Origin: Pseudomonas sp. dw_612
GTDB lineage: Bacteria; Pseudomonadota; Gammaproteobacteria; Pseudomonadales; Pseudomonadaceae
Assembly: GCF_018449725.1 (NCBI RefSeq)
Contig: NZ_JAAVVC010000009.1
Location: forward strand, 124,001 to 188,000
Direction of reading: 5' to 3'
DNA: 64,000 nucleotides
The position numbers and the translations under genes are program-made. Positions 1 through 10,060 of this stretch are shown here, piece after piece (position 1 is the first letter of the stretch; each line of letters opens with the position of its first letter). The notes beneath the pieces were generated by a model. That model worked only from the letters and a program-made list of their open reading frames with translations. It did not search any database and was not told the origin of the DNA.

Positions 1-455
1 ATAGCCGCCTCCGCTCGATTTGCTACCGCAACCCTTTGGCGGTTCTAGTTTGAATATCACATGAAACACATGACCGGGGTCACGGAGCAGAGGTTCAAAA
101 GAGTAGCCGCTGAACCTGAAGCAGGCAGGTGATCAGTAGTGAAAACAGCACCCGCGAGAATTCGTATCTTATCCCCCCTAAGAACGGGACGAAGTCGCCT
201 CTGGTTCACCGTCTTTTGTTGGAAGATTTCTGCGTGTCATCACCCGCAGCAACGCGCAGCACACTTGCTTCAACGCAGGGACTCTCGATTTTGATGAAGT
301 CATCAAGCTGGCAACGCTGATGTAAAAGTAAAGTGCGGTCATCAGCAAGCGGAGCGCGCAGGCGGGAGGATGGAAGCCCACAGGCCAAGACTCGGCAACG
401 GCGAGGCTTGGTTCACGACAGCCGTCCTCGTAGAGGCCCGCTCGAACTTGGCTCT
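1..455. other. Left-edge region without a supported gene
   Basis: No reading frame here looks like a real protein. The only structured content is the first copy of the dispersed repeat at about 341-445, which sits just beyond the 3' end of the minus-strand phosphatase gene. Short frames on either strand lack ribosome binding sites and recognisable protein character. Confidence 0.5.
341..445 (+). repeat. Dispersed structured repeat, copy 1
   Basis: This is one of three copies in the window of a roughly 100-bp element; the others are near 32147-32273 and 40792-40895. Shared blocks are GCAAGCGGAGCGCGCAG, GAGGATGGAAGCCC and, near the 3' end, GGTTYACGACARCC (Y and R mark variable positions). Several short complementary blocks suggest a folded RNA or DNA hairpin. 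All copies have the same orientation and all lie between genes or at gene edges. I do not recognise a named family. It could be a non-autonomous mobile repeat or a small structured RNA. Confidence 0.75.
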
Positions 456-1598
456 CTAGAGCGCTTTCAGGAGACGCTCAAGCGTCTGATGTTCCCAAGT
501 GCTGAGCAACGCTATTGGGTCAGTGCCAAAGCGGTCTCCTGCGTCAAACGACCACCGCCGTCCTTCCGGACTTTCGCATTCTTCGCAGTAGTCGAGCGTG
601 TCGCAATCGTTGTAGATCGATATCCGCCAACCCCCGACGCCCACCACGAAATGGCCCGCATAAATCTCATCCCAAGACGCCAGGCTCACCTTGGTCATCG
701 TCCGTCGCTCGAAGGTGACCTCTCGCAATATTTGGCATACCTCTCTCGCTGACAGCTCAGCCGCAGTGCTATTGCTGACGCTACTTACCTGGGATGAACG
801 AGCTGCCGCTCTGGCCTCTTTCAGCCTTTGCTCAGCGTACATAGCCGGATCATCAACTGGCAGCGGATAGCCTGCAGCTGAGAGAGCTTCGGCGCGCTCT
901 TCAATGAGCAAACGCTCGGGATCGCGAACTGCTTGGTAGGCTCTGCCTAGCACGCGCTGAGTTACGTCATTTAGCGGCTCCCCAGGACTCACTTTCCAGC
1001 CAGCGTAGTCTGGGTATTTGGTTAGCTTGTAGCCACAGCAGTTAGGCACGTGGTTGGTGATCTCATACTCGCGCCACTCGGTCATTGCCTGGCCATCGAT
1101 TGTCAGCGGGTTGCGCTCGATCAGCCACGCTACGGCATTGATAAGTTGCCCATGCGAAAACACTACGATGTCATGAGCAGGATGCTCTGCAAGTCGATCC
1201 AAGAAAGACTGAGCCCGAGATATAAAGTCCAGGAAAGACTCGGCACCTACACCATCCGTGAATGCGGGGTCTGCTTTGGCCCAATATGCTTCCACCCAAT
1301 CTCGCCTCTGAGCAACGGTCGTGTTGGTACAACGCTTTGGTTCAAGGTAAGTAAATTCGTGAATGGGCCAGGTCTCGAACGGGGTAGCGGGGAAGACCGC
1401 AACGGTCGCCATTGCCGTTGCGTGCGCGCGGACGAAAGGCGAGGCAACGATCAGAGTCGGAGCCTGGGTGAATGACCCAGACACCAGGTGCGCTTGTTCA
1501 ACACCCTTCGAGGTGAGAGGGATGGTCGCGTGATCTAGGCTTGCTTGACCAGCGTTCGCGGCACTTTCCCCATGGCGTATAAGCTTCACATCCTTCAT
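456..1598 (-). CDS. Histidine phosphatase family protein with C-terminal extension
   Basis: A 380-residue protein. The N-terminal half is a phosphoglycerate-mutase/histidine-phosphatase domain: the phosphorylated-histidine motif RHGES lies at about residues 7-11, an acidic motif (HEFTYLEP) follows, and the second catalytic histidine is in VFSHGQ near residue 170. The family transfers or removes phosphate through a phosphohistidine intermediate; the substrate here is unknown. The last ~95 residues form a second domain containing SIYNDCDTLDYCEEC and a conserved-looking WEHQTLERLLKAL tail. I believe this second domain also occurs as a stand-alone small Pseudomonas protein. ATG at 1598 is preferred to GTG at 1604; no clear Shine-Dalgarno is visible. 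A fragment resembling the mid-region (RAYQ.VRDPE..IEERA) recurs at 29847-29972. Confidence 0.8.
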   Translation of the reverse strand: MKDVKLIRHGESAANAGQASLDHATIPLTSKGVEQAHLVSGSFTQAPTLIVASPFVRAHATAMATVAVFPATPFETWPIHEFTYLEPKRCTNTTVAQRRDWVEAYWAKADPAFTDGVGAESFLDFISRAQSFLDRLAEHPAHDIVVFSHGQLINAVAWLIERNPLTIDGQAMTEWREYEITNHVPNCCGYKLTKYPDYAGWKVSPGEPLNDVTQRVLGRAYQAVRDPERLLIEERAEALSAAGYPLPVDDPAMYAEQRLKEARAAARSSQVSSVSNSTAAELSAREVCQILREVTFERRTMTKVSLASWDEIYAGHFVVGVGGWRISIYNDCDTLDYCEECESPEGRRWSFDAGDRFGTDPIALLSTWEHQTLERLLKAL

Positions 1599-1838
1599 TA
1601 ACACGGTACTCGCATAGCTTCACGTAATCGTTACCGCTCGATTTTTTTAGGAATACACACTTGTCTCTCTCCTTAGCCAAGTATATACCGCAGTCACCAG
1701 TACGAATGATCACATATGGGCTCGAGTTGTTCTTCGGTGAAGAGGGCTTGTGCACCGGCGGACGTTGCATTTCGAGTAGGATGGTAAAGCTTCTGCAGCC
1801 CACGCCGGGACTGCTCCTGACTTGTTTTGAGATTCGCT

Positions 1839-4800
1839 ATGACCCAGCATTCGGACGCCTTCATTGACCTTGATCGCACCTTCTCCCAAATCCCTCTCGA
1901 TGCTGATGTGTCTGACGATACAGACCTGAGCGGTCGGCATAACCGGCATGGAGAGCTCCGCTGGCCTAATTTGCTCACTCGTAATCGGGTGATACTGCTG
2001 TCCGAGGCGGGTTCAGGAAAAACAGCTGAGATACGAAACGTCGCTTGCCAGCTCAGGAGCCAAGGCAAGACTTCATTCTTTCTTCGTATTGAGTACGTCA
2101 CTTCAGATTTGGAAGACGCCTTCGAAGTGGGGACTTTCGATGAGTTCGAGAGGTGGCTCGCTTCAGACACCGAGGGTTGGCTGCTCATGGACTCAGTCGA
2201 CGAGGCCCGATTAAATGATCCCAAGGATTTCTAGCGCGCAATTCGAAAGCTTGGCCGTTTGACCCAAAACGTCGCAGCCCTGGCGCACATACTCATCACT
2301 GGGCGAAGCACAGCATGGCGCGCAAAGACGGATCTTGCTATCTGCGAGAAGGCTTTTGCGTTTGGCCCCGTAGCTCGGCAGACAACCTCCACAACGGCTG
2401 GTGGTTTTGAAGACGTTGTGCAAACGGAGCCATACAATACCGGGCCAGATACTTCGTTCCTCTTAGTGACGCTGGACGACATCCATGGCGACCAGATTGA
2501 TCGGTTCTTAAGTGCCACTGGCGTCCAAGACATTAAAGCGTTTCGCGCCGCAGTTGAGCGCAAGGAGGCATGGTCGCTTACCACTCGCCCTCTGGACTTC
2601 TTGGAGCTCGTTGACTTCTGGCTCGAGCATCGGCGTATAGGCTCGCGCTTAGAGCTAATGAAAAGCAGCATCAATCGGCGCCTTGAAGAGCGTGATCAAG
2701 ATCGCGCCGAATCCAGGCCTATTGCGCCAGATAGGCTCAGAGCAGGCGTGCGGTTAATTGCAGCAGCTACAACATTAGGGCAAATATCTGCGATCCGAGT
2801 CCCTGATGGTGAGACCAATAAAAGTGGGGTTCCCATTCGCGACGTGCTGACGGATTGGAGTGACACAGAATCAGCAGCCTTGCTGAATCGACCAATATTC
2901 GAGCCGGGCATCTATGGAACGGTTCGTTTTCACCATCGTACTGTCCGAGAATACCTAACAGCGGAATGGCTCCACGAGCTGATACGTGGCGCAGGTTCGC
3001 GGGTCAAAATTGAAAACTTGTTCTTCTGTACACAATACGGGCTGGAGGTTATCAATCCTTCGATGCGTCCAGTTTTACCCTGGCTTGCGCTGTTGGATGA
3101 ACCCATTTGTACAAGGCTAGAGGAGGTTGCTCCGGAAGTGTTTTTTGAGGGAGGCGATCCTGGACAGCTTCCACTGAGCACGCGTCGAAAGGTGCTGCGT
3201 AAAGCGTGCGAGTACTTGGCGCAGCCTGCTCACAGTCGGACGATGACTGACTATTCAGCCGTACAGCGATTCGCGCACCACGATCTCACTGAGGACATTA
3301 AAGAACTACTGACGCTTTACCGTACCAACGATGACATCGTCTGGTTCCTCTTAAGAATGGTATGGCAGGGCGAGGTGGTTGGTGCACTTGCAGAGACTAA
3401 GCAATTTGCCCTTGATGCTCAGCACAAACATACTCGTTTGGCAGCAATCCGAGCCGTTATGGACTTTGGAACGGCCCAAGATGTAGCCGATGTACGCCTA
3501 GCGTTGCTGGCAGGAGACTCCAACGTTAACCGGGACTGGTTAGCTGAGCTGCTTGACGGACTTGCGCTCGATAGCCAATGGCTACCTTGGCTATTGCAGG
3601 CGATCGAGAGAACTGCGAAGAAGGAGCGCTTTAGCGGTAGGGACACCCTGGCGATGAATCTTTCCTCACTGGTAATGGATTGTCTGCTAGAAAACCTGCC
3701 ACCCCTCATTTGCGGACTCGGTGTGCTTTTAGACAAACCTCCAACTGAAGGGCACGGTTTCAGTACTATCTCTAAGAGGTACAGCTGGCTTGCAGAGATA
3801 GCTGGCATGGCAGTACTTCGTTTGGTCAAGGTACGAGACCTGCTTGCGCTCGAGGAGTCTGCCCTCGCGATTCTGAGCAAGCTGGCCTGGGCTAATATTT
3901 ATGATGAGCGAGATACTCGAGAGCTCGGAGAAAAGCTCCGGGAGATCGTGCCTACTTGGCCGGAGCTCGATTATCAACTGTTCTGGTATGACGTCGCATT
4001 GGCCCGTAACGGCCGGGTGCATCGCGGGGAACCCGTAACTGAAGTCTGGCAGTTGCTGGGTTTTCAACCATTCTGGTCGTTGAATAAAGAAAACTTTAGC
4101 CTCGCCTGCGAACAAATCGTGAGCCTTGGGGATCCGCATGATCGCCAGATGGCGCTCAGCATGGCGTTTAACATCTACATACAGCATGGCAAACCATCTT
4201 CTTGGGAGGTTCAACTTCGGCAAGCAGCTGATGCTCATGACGAGCTTCGCGAGAAGCTTCAAATTCTCTTGAACCCACCGAAGCGAGAAGTCGAGGAGTG
4301 GGAGATCAAGCATGCACAGTGGGCGGAAGAGGCCGCCCAGCGCAAGTCTGAAGAGGAAGAGCATCGTCGCTCTTGGCGTGAGGGGCTAGCCGCCGAAGTG
4401 GCGCTGATAAACAGCCCCGAGCCAGGTGTGATGACTCAAAATCAAGCTTATCTAATGGATCAAATGCGACAGGGCTCATCGTCCTCAAATACTTGGAGCA
4501 GCGGCAATTGGCAGTCGCTCATAGTTGAGTTCGGCATGCCTGTTGCTCAAGCGTTTCGTGCCAGCGCTATTAATTTCTGGCGGGGCTATTGCCCAACGCT
4601 GCCATCGGAGGGGGCTGCTGCCAATTCGACCCCATATCAAGTGATTTTTGGGTTGACGGGGCTCGCTATCGAGGCGGAAGAGGAGCCATCCCGCTTCTCG
4701 GAAATGTCTGCCGACAATGCTGAGTACGCAGCTCGCTATGGGCTACTTGAGCTGAACGGCTTTCCGGAGTGGCTTCCCAAGCTTTTCGGGTTGTACCCGC

Positions 4801-6182
4801 GTCTTATTCAAGAAACTGTATTGCGCGAAATCGAATATGAGCTGGATTCACCACGTTTGGAGTCAGGCGGCAATCGTGTGCTACAAAGATTACGCTGGGG
4901 CGGTGACTGGATGTACGGGGGGCTAGCTGCTCCGCTCATGAGCCGCCTGGCACAGCCCATCAACGACTTTGAGGCTCTCCAGCTGGCCCTGAGCATCGTC
5001 CAAGATTCGTCCGTCGATGATGAGGTTTTGGCCGAGCTTGCCAGCGGGCGTACCGTAGAAGAGGTCAATTCAGAAATTGCGTCGACTTGGTACGCCGTGT
5101 GGGTTGGAGTGGAGCCGGTGCTTGCTATCCCGGCACTAGCAGCTCGCATCGACTTATTATCTTCGGATGAGGAAAAAGCCAAATTTGCCATGCTTTGCCT
5201 GATTGCCATCGTTGGAAACCGCACTGCCAGTTGCTGCCGGCAGAATTACAAAACGGTTGAGCATGCAAAAGCGCTGTACCTGCTGATGCACACATACATA
5301 CGAATTGCAGAAGACATTGTTCGTGCGGGGAAAGGGGTCTATTCCCCAGGACTTAGGGACGATGCCCAAGATGCTCGTGATGGGCTTTTAGCTTTTATAC
5401 GTGAGACGCCTGGGAAAGAGTCGTTCCTAGCATTGCAGGAAATCGCACAGGCTCACCCTGGGGAGCGATTGCGTCCCTGGAGCGCATTCTACGCTCAGCA
5501 GAAAGCTACAGCCGACTCGCAGACTCCGCCTTGGGAACCATCGAAAGTCGTCGAATTCCTTGAGTCGCTGGAAAGCACGCCTTCCACCCATCGTGAACTC
5601 TGGAATCTGGCGATCGATCGTCTTCTGGACTTAAAGCATGATCTTGAAGAAAGCGACTCTAGCTACGCTGAAATTTTGCTCCAGACCAATCAGGAGACTT
5701 CCATTCGGAAGTTTATCGGTAAGTGGTTGAGAGATCACGCTGCAGGACGCTACGTTGTTCCTCAGGAAGAACAGCTCGCTGATGACAAAAGGCCTGATTA
5801 TCGATTCCAAAACAGTCAGTACTACGCGCCCGTGCCTGTCGAACTTAAGCTTTCACAGAACTGGAGCGGCCCCGCGCATTTCGAACGACTCGAGAATCAG
5901 CTCTGCGGGGATTACCTTCGCGATATTAGCTCAAGCTGCGGCATTTTCTTGCTGGTAAACCATGGAGGTCAGGCCACATGGCAGACGCCCACCAAACGCC
6001 GGGTCGGGTTTAATGATTTAGTAATCGCATTGCGAGAGTACTGGTTGGTCATCGCCTCAAGGTTTCCTAATGTTGAAGACATTAAGGTCATCGGCATAGA
6101 CCTCACCAAGCGAGGAGGAGCGGCCGCGATCAAAGCCATCGAAGCCAATCAGGCGGAGGCTAGCGAGAGCAATGATAAATGA
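1839..6182 (+). pseudogene. Large NTPase with C-terminal nuclease-like domain, interrupted by in-frame TAG
   Basis: The frame runs about 1,447 codons but is interrupted by TAG at 2232-2234 (codon ~132); nothing else breaks it. Before the TAG lie a Walker A (SEAGSGKTAEI, ~residues 54-64) and a Walker B (WLLMDSVDEAR, ~114-124). Immediately after it the NTPase core continues with ILITGRSTAW. A long helical-repeat-like middle follows. Near residue 1333 there is APVPVELKL, an E-x-K motif downstream of an aspartate (RPDYRF), consistent with a PD-(D/E)xK nuclease. The layout of P-loop NTPase, repeat sensor and nuclease recalls STAND/Avs-type immune proteins, but I cannot assign a family. The start is ATG 1839 (ATG 1827 is possible). 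TTG at 2259 could in principle start a protein lacking Walker A and B. It overlaps the next gene by 10 bases. Confidence 0.72.
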
Positions 6183-6548
6183 GAGCATGCGCTGGCTGAC
6201 CTACTTGGAAGATAGCGTCAAAGGCGGCGGAATTTTTTTGGGGGTTTTCAACTCTGCAGCTTCGCGATACCAAAGCGGTTGCTTTGTCCCAAGAGCCTTG
6301 ATGATGCCGCGCTCTTAGAGCCTCCATATCATGAGTTACTCGATCTAGGTTTCTCTTTGAGCTTTACCAGCACTTGGCAGCGGTTTATTGACATTTCAAA
6401 TATTGACTGCGAGGCCCTCACTCCATGGCTGGATGGAGCTTCGCATCATGATGTGTTTTCCCCGCGCGACGTCCGTCAGTACCTGGCAGACCTCGAGAGC
6501 GGCGAGAGGGGAGGTGGTGTTCAAATCATGTGCTCGAATCATCGCTGA
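6173..6548 (+). pseudogene. Small downstream partner of the NTPase, frameshifted
   Basis: An ATG at 6173 overlaps the end of the NTPase gene, the usual sign of translational coupling. It opens MINESMRWLTYLEDSV and runs about 46 codons to a TAG. A second frame, open from about 6279 to 6548, carries protein-like sequence (LLEPPYHELLDLGFSLSF, then QRFIDISNIDCEALTPWLDG). The simplest reading is one gene of about 120 residues broken by a frameshift around 6280-6320. I do not recognise the family. If so, both genes of this operon are damaged. Alternatively the second frame alone is a short gene with a poor start. Confidence 0.5.
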
Positions 6549-6553
6549 GCGAT

Positions 6554-8146
6554 TCAACTCAGCTCGTAGTAGCCCATATCGCAGATTTTGATCCCCGCTC
6601 TACGGTCAGGAGTAAAACGCTCCTTGATTATGTAGTAGAGGTCACGAAAAACCGTCTTTGACGTCGCGAAGTAGCTATGCCCTAAACCAAACATGTCCGC
6701 GCCAGCCGATGTTACGTCGACGGTGGACAAGCCCCCTATGACTATGGGTGGAGAGGCGTTGCCCGCGCGATTGAACTTATGCAATTTCGTCGAAGCAAGA
6801 ATTGCTCGATCGGCACGAGAGGCATATAGGGTCACCTGTTCGTACTTTCCAAAAGCTCGTGAAATCTGCTTGAATCTCCCCTCGTCGATATCAGGAGCAG
6901 CCAACACAACCTGGCTGATCGGCGTGCTACCTGGTTGGTTTTGCCAACTTTCTAGAACTCCTAGCAGGGCTCGATTGCCCATGCTGTGGGCAACGATGTG
7001 AAGGCGGCTCAGCCCTAGCTTTGTCGTGACTTCTGTAAGAAATGTCCGAAGGTGCTCCTGAGCCCATTCTACCGTCGATTCGTCAGCAGGATAATTTTGT
7101 ACCCCCCCACACGATGACCAGCTGTAGCAGAGCTTTAGTCCGACGAACTTCAGATCATGGTAGATCTGAGCGGCACGCCAGATTGCCTCGTCGAAACTGA
7201 CGTTAAAACCATGGATGAACAAGAGCCCCTCGCCCTCTTGAATCCTGGCGCTCCTGCACCAGTCAGTGAGTTCCAAGGGAGTTAGTTTATGGATGACGAT
7301 ATGTTTGTTGGGGTCTTCATCGGGAAGCGACCAGAACCTAATTCCGCGCCGAGGCCGCTCTAGCGCGCCTTCTTTGTGCACGTGGGGAATCGAGACGTTT
7401 GCAACACCGTAGGTAACTTTATCCTCACCTCTGACATCACCGAATGTCGCACCGCCGTCATCATTGACGTTTAAAAGCCGATCTGTCCCGAAGTGCAGAA
7501 TATGCGTTGTGAAATGCTCATCAATCTTAAGGGCTAGCTTAGCCGGTGGCAGCTCTGTCTTCGATAGATTAGGTGGCTCAGCGCCTGGCTTGCGCCCATG
7601 GATAACCGGGCGTAATTCGTCTCTGAATACACGTCTGACTTGCTGACTACGTGAACTGAAAGGCCTGTCGCGGCCCGCTTTTGACCTTGGTGGTACGACG
7701 CTAATGGGTACCCAAATAGGTGCTGGCTTGCCAGTGCTCTCTCGGCGAGGTGGGGATGCAGTCCTTTCAATTGCGTCATGGCTAGCGCGAATGGTCGTAG
7801 AGCGCATCACCACGGTACGAAACTGGGCCTTTTTCACGAGTCCCCTCACCGATCCATCTCTGAGAGATTGGCCGTCGAGCATTTCTCTCAAGGTTGTAGC
7901 TGCGTCAAGCAAGTCGATTGAGGTGCTACCGATACGAATCGCATCGAATCGCGCATCTGCACTGGGGCTGCGAATGTTTTGCCTCAGGTAATTGGCAAAC
8001 TCCCCAGTCGGCGATGTCTGCCATGCGATAAACACATTGGTAGAGCTTACGACTCGGTGATGCGGTTTGGTTGTCGAAATATTCTTAACCAGAATCGCAA
8101 CGGCCAGCTTAAGGTCTTCAGTTGTTCGCATGTTCATCCTTGGCAA
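6554..8146 (-). CDS. DUF900-type alpha/beta hydrolase
   Basis: A 530-residue protein whose C-terminal ~310 residues match the DUF900 alpha/beta-hydrolase pattern. LHFGTDR, FGDVRGEDKVTYGVANVSIP and GLLFIHGFNVSF precede the nucleophile elbow AHSMGNR (serine near residue 390). A C-terminal GLGHSYF supplies the likely catalytic histidine. The family is predicted to act as serine hydrolases or esterases; the substrate is unknown. The N-terminal ~200 residues are low in recognisable motifs and begin MRTTEDLKLAVAILVKNIST, suggesting an added regulatory or recognition part. Starts at 8146, 8137 or 8131 are all possible. It is convergent with the broken NTPase operon. No signal peptide is visible, so it is probably cytoplasmic. 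Confidence 0.8.
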   Translation of the reverse strand: MPRMNMRTTEDLKLAVAILVKNISTTKPHHRVVSSTNVFIAWQTSPTGEFANYLRQNIRSPSADARFDAIRIGSTSIDLLDAATTLREMLDGQSLRDGSVRGLVKKAQFRTVVMRSTTIRASHDAIERTASPPRRESTGKPAPIWVPISVVPPRSKAGRDRPFSSRSQQVRRVFRDELRPVIHGRKPGAEPPNLSKTELPPAKLALKIDEHFTTHILHFGTDRLLNVNDDGGATFGDVRGEDKVTYGVANVSIPHVHKEGALERPRRGIRFWSLPDEDPNKHIVIHKLTPLELTDWCRSARIQEGEGLLFIHGFNVSFDEAIWRAAQIYHDLKFVGLKLCYSWSSCGGVQNYPADESTVEWAQEHLRTFLTEVTTKLGLSRLHIVAHSMGNRALLGVLESWQNQPGSTPISQVVLAAPDIDEGRFKQISRAFGKYEQVTLYASRADRAILASTKLHKFNRAGNASPPIVIGGLSTVDVTSAGADMFGLGHSYFATSKTVFRDLYYIIKERFTPDRRAGIKICDMGYYELS

Positions 8147-8542
8147 TCATCGTGGTCTCCGCTCTTTAGGTAAGCTCCAGGCCCCACTTGAGACCCACCA
8201 CGATTCTACCCGAGCCTTCAATTCTAGGCACAAGCTACCGGCCCCTGCGTAACTGAAGGCGCTACCGTCCGATGTGCCAGTGCGCTGGAGACCATCTGAG
8301 CAGACGAATTGTCTTCAAACAGACGGCGGGCTGTTGCCGCTGAGCAATATTAGGGTTGTCGAGCTGTGCTCGTTGACCTTTATGATCATGGCCGGGCGGT
8401 GATGGTCGCCTGGCGCCTGTTTCGCGAAGCAATAGCCCATCGTTAACACCCTCCAGTTTTACATCGGCATGTCCCTAACCAGACGCTGCCCGGTGAACAG
8501 GCAATCGGTCACCATAGCGTCGTAGGTTTTGGAGCTATTGCC
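8147..8542. other. Divergent intergenic region
   Basis: About 400 bases between the divergent DUF900 hydrolase and the 8543 gene. No frame looks coding. It should hold the promoters of both genes; I cannot point to convincing -35/-10 boxes. A GGAG block lies 8 bases before the ATG at 8543. Confidence 0.4.
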
Positions 8543-9363
8543 ATGTCTGATTTTTCCCCGCTAAGCATTTTCAAATCTCAAGCCAAACAACTTGTTCGTG
8601 ATCAGGGCCTGAAGCTTTTTGCCGCTCAAGAAACGCTGGCCCAAAAAGCTGGCTTCGCTGATTACCATGAGTTTTCTGTGGTCGACCAACGGAACCCTAA
8701 AGACCCGCTTTTGATGGTGGCTGTATTTGGGGTCAAAGACTTCAGCCACGCGATCCATGAAGACGATGTCTACGTCGACTTGGATCAAGAGCTGGAAGAT
8801 CAGCTATCCGGTGCGATTGCAGAAACCAACGCGAGCGGATTCACGATAGACGCTCTTGAGGTGGATGCTGCTGAATACAACGACACAACCGGGGTGCTGA
8901 CCTTAGGGATCTCGCTAACCTACCAGGGACAGCAAGACCAAGAGCGGATGTATCACAGCACAGCGTTCTTCCTTATAGCCACGGTCGAGCTACTGCGACG
9001 TGATGGTAAGTGGTTGCTCACAGATGAAGGCGTGTCCATCTCCAGCGGTGAATCTGATGCTGATCGCGACCGTAGGTCTGAATGGGAGCATTGGGCCCAA
9101 GTCGAAGATGCGGAACATGGCAAGCGCATATCCATGGCCCAAGCCTTGGCGAATGAATTGGTATTCCGGTCGACGACGCAGAGCTTCTGGCTGATGCGGA
9201 AGTCACGACTAATGAATCGGATGATGGGCTACCGTACAGCCACTGGATCAATCTGGAGCCTGTAGCCCACGGTGCGCTAAGAGCAGACCTACTTGCGCGA
9301 TTTGGCTCTCTGGAGTACGAGGTACACGTGAACTTCTTCGACGACATCCGGCCAGACATCTAA
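8543..9363 (+). pseudogene. Unknown protein with one-base frameshift near 9158-9161
   Basis: The frame from ATG 8543 (GGAG 8 bases upstream) is clearly coding to about codon 205 (MAQALANEL). It then reads into a Trp/Met/Arg-rich tail and stops at 9265. The adjacent frame continues as good protein from GIPVDDAELLADAEV through LLARFGSLEYEVHVNFFDD to a stop at 9361-9363. Restoring one G in the GG at 9160-9161 joins them into a ~273-residue protein. The first ~45 residues resemble the helical N-terminal segment of glyoxalase-related proteins (AQETLAQKAGFADYHEF). The rest is acidic and unrecognised. Either a genuine frameshift mutation or a homopolymer sequencing error. Confidence 0.7.
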
Positions 9364-10060
9364 CGCTGATCAGGAGGTGGCCGGCTTTAAAACGCTGGCC
9401 ATTCAAAACGCTCTCCGACATACCTAGACTCTCCTGCACAGGCTGAAGGCGAGCTGAACAAGGAGCGAGCTGAAAATTGCCTGCCTGGGTCGAGCCCCTG
9501 TGTTCGTCCTACATTACCGATCGGTTATGATCGTCCGAAGGCCATTAGGCCGACGCGGAACACTTCTTGTACCGATCGCTCGGCGGCGGCCGCTGAAGTT
9601 GATTGTTGCTATCGCACTTTCGGGCCCAAGGCCCGGCTTAGCCAAGCATCTCCTTAAAGATGGACGCCACATTTCTAGCATCGTCTATCCCTCGGTGATA
9701 GGTAGAAGGGCAGCGAAGTTCGACGATTGAGGTATGGGTATGCCTAGACCAGGGACGTAGTGCAAGCGTTGAACGTCGAGCGTCTGACTGGTGGATTGTT
9801 AGATGACGTACTGATTTAGCATAAGCCTCTGAGGCACGGCATTAGTGCATAACACGACGACCCATCGTCAGCGTAAACTTGTGTAGACGACCGGCCATTT
9901 CCCGCAAACCGACAAGCCACGAGCCTCTCTAGCTTGAGGCCTCAGCGAGTTTACAGACCGCGCCTTTCTCGACTATAAACCTACCTCTAGTGAGGCCTGA
10001 TCCCAGCACGAATTGCCTGGGACGCGTTAGGCCTCAACCATCTGGATAGGACGATAGGGA
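9364..10060. other. Gene-poor stretch with a gene remnant
   Basis: About 700 bases with no intact gene. The only recognisable content is the exonuclease tail remnant at 9638-9712. Other open frames here lack start signals and protein character. Confidence 0.5.
9638..9712 (-). pseudogene. 3' tail of a 3'-5' exonuclease gene
   Basis: Read on the minus strand, 24 codons give STYHRGIDDARNVASIFKEM followed by LG and a stop. This matches the last residues of the exonuclease gene at 13221 (GTYHRGIDDAKNVASIVKEM). The flanking sequence beyond the stop is also alike (GCCCGGCTTAGC here, GCCCGGCTCAGC there), while everything upstream diverges. It is therefore a truncated duplicate or recombination scar, not an independent gene. 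Confidence 0.75.

Noticed and set aside
1498-1803. 101-codon minus-strand ORF overlapping the phosphatase start
   Set aside because: It overlaps the phosphatase in another frame and has no recognisable domain. A decayed upstream gene is possible but not supportable.
3729-4364. Long antisense ORF inside the NTPase gene
   Set aside because: It is fully opposite a frame with clear NTPase/nuclease protein character and shows no features of its own.
9500-9730. 76-codon plus-strand ORF
   Set aside because: It lies across the antisense strand of the exonuclease remnant and has no start signal.
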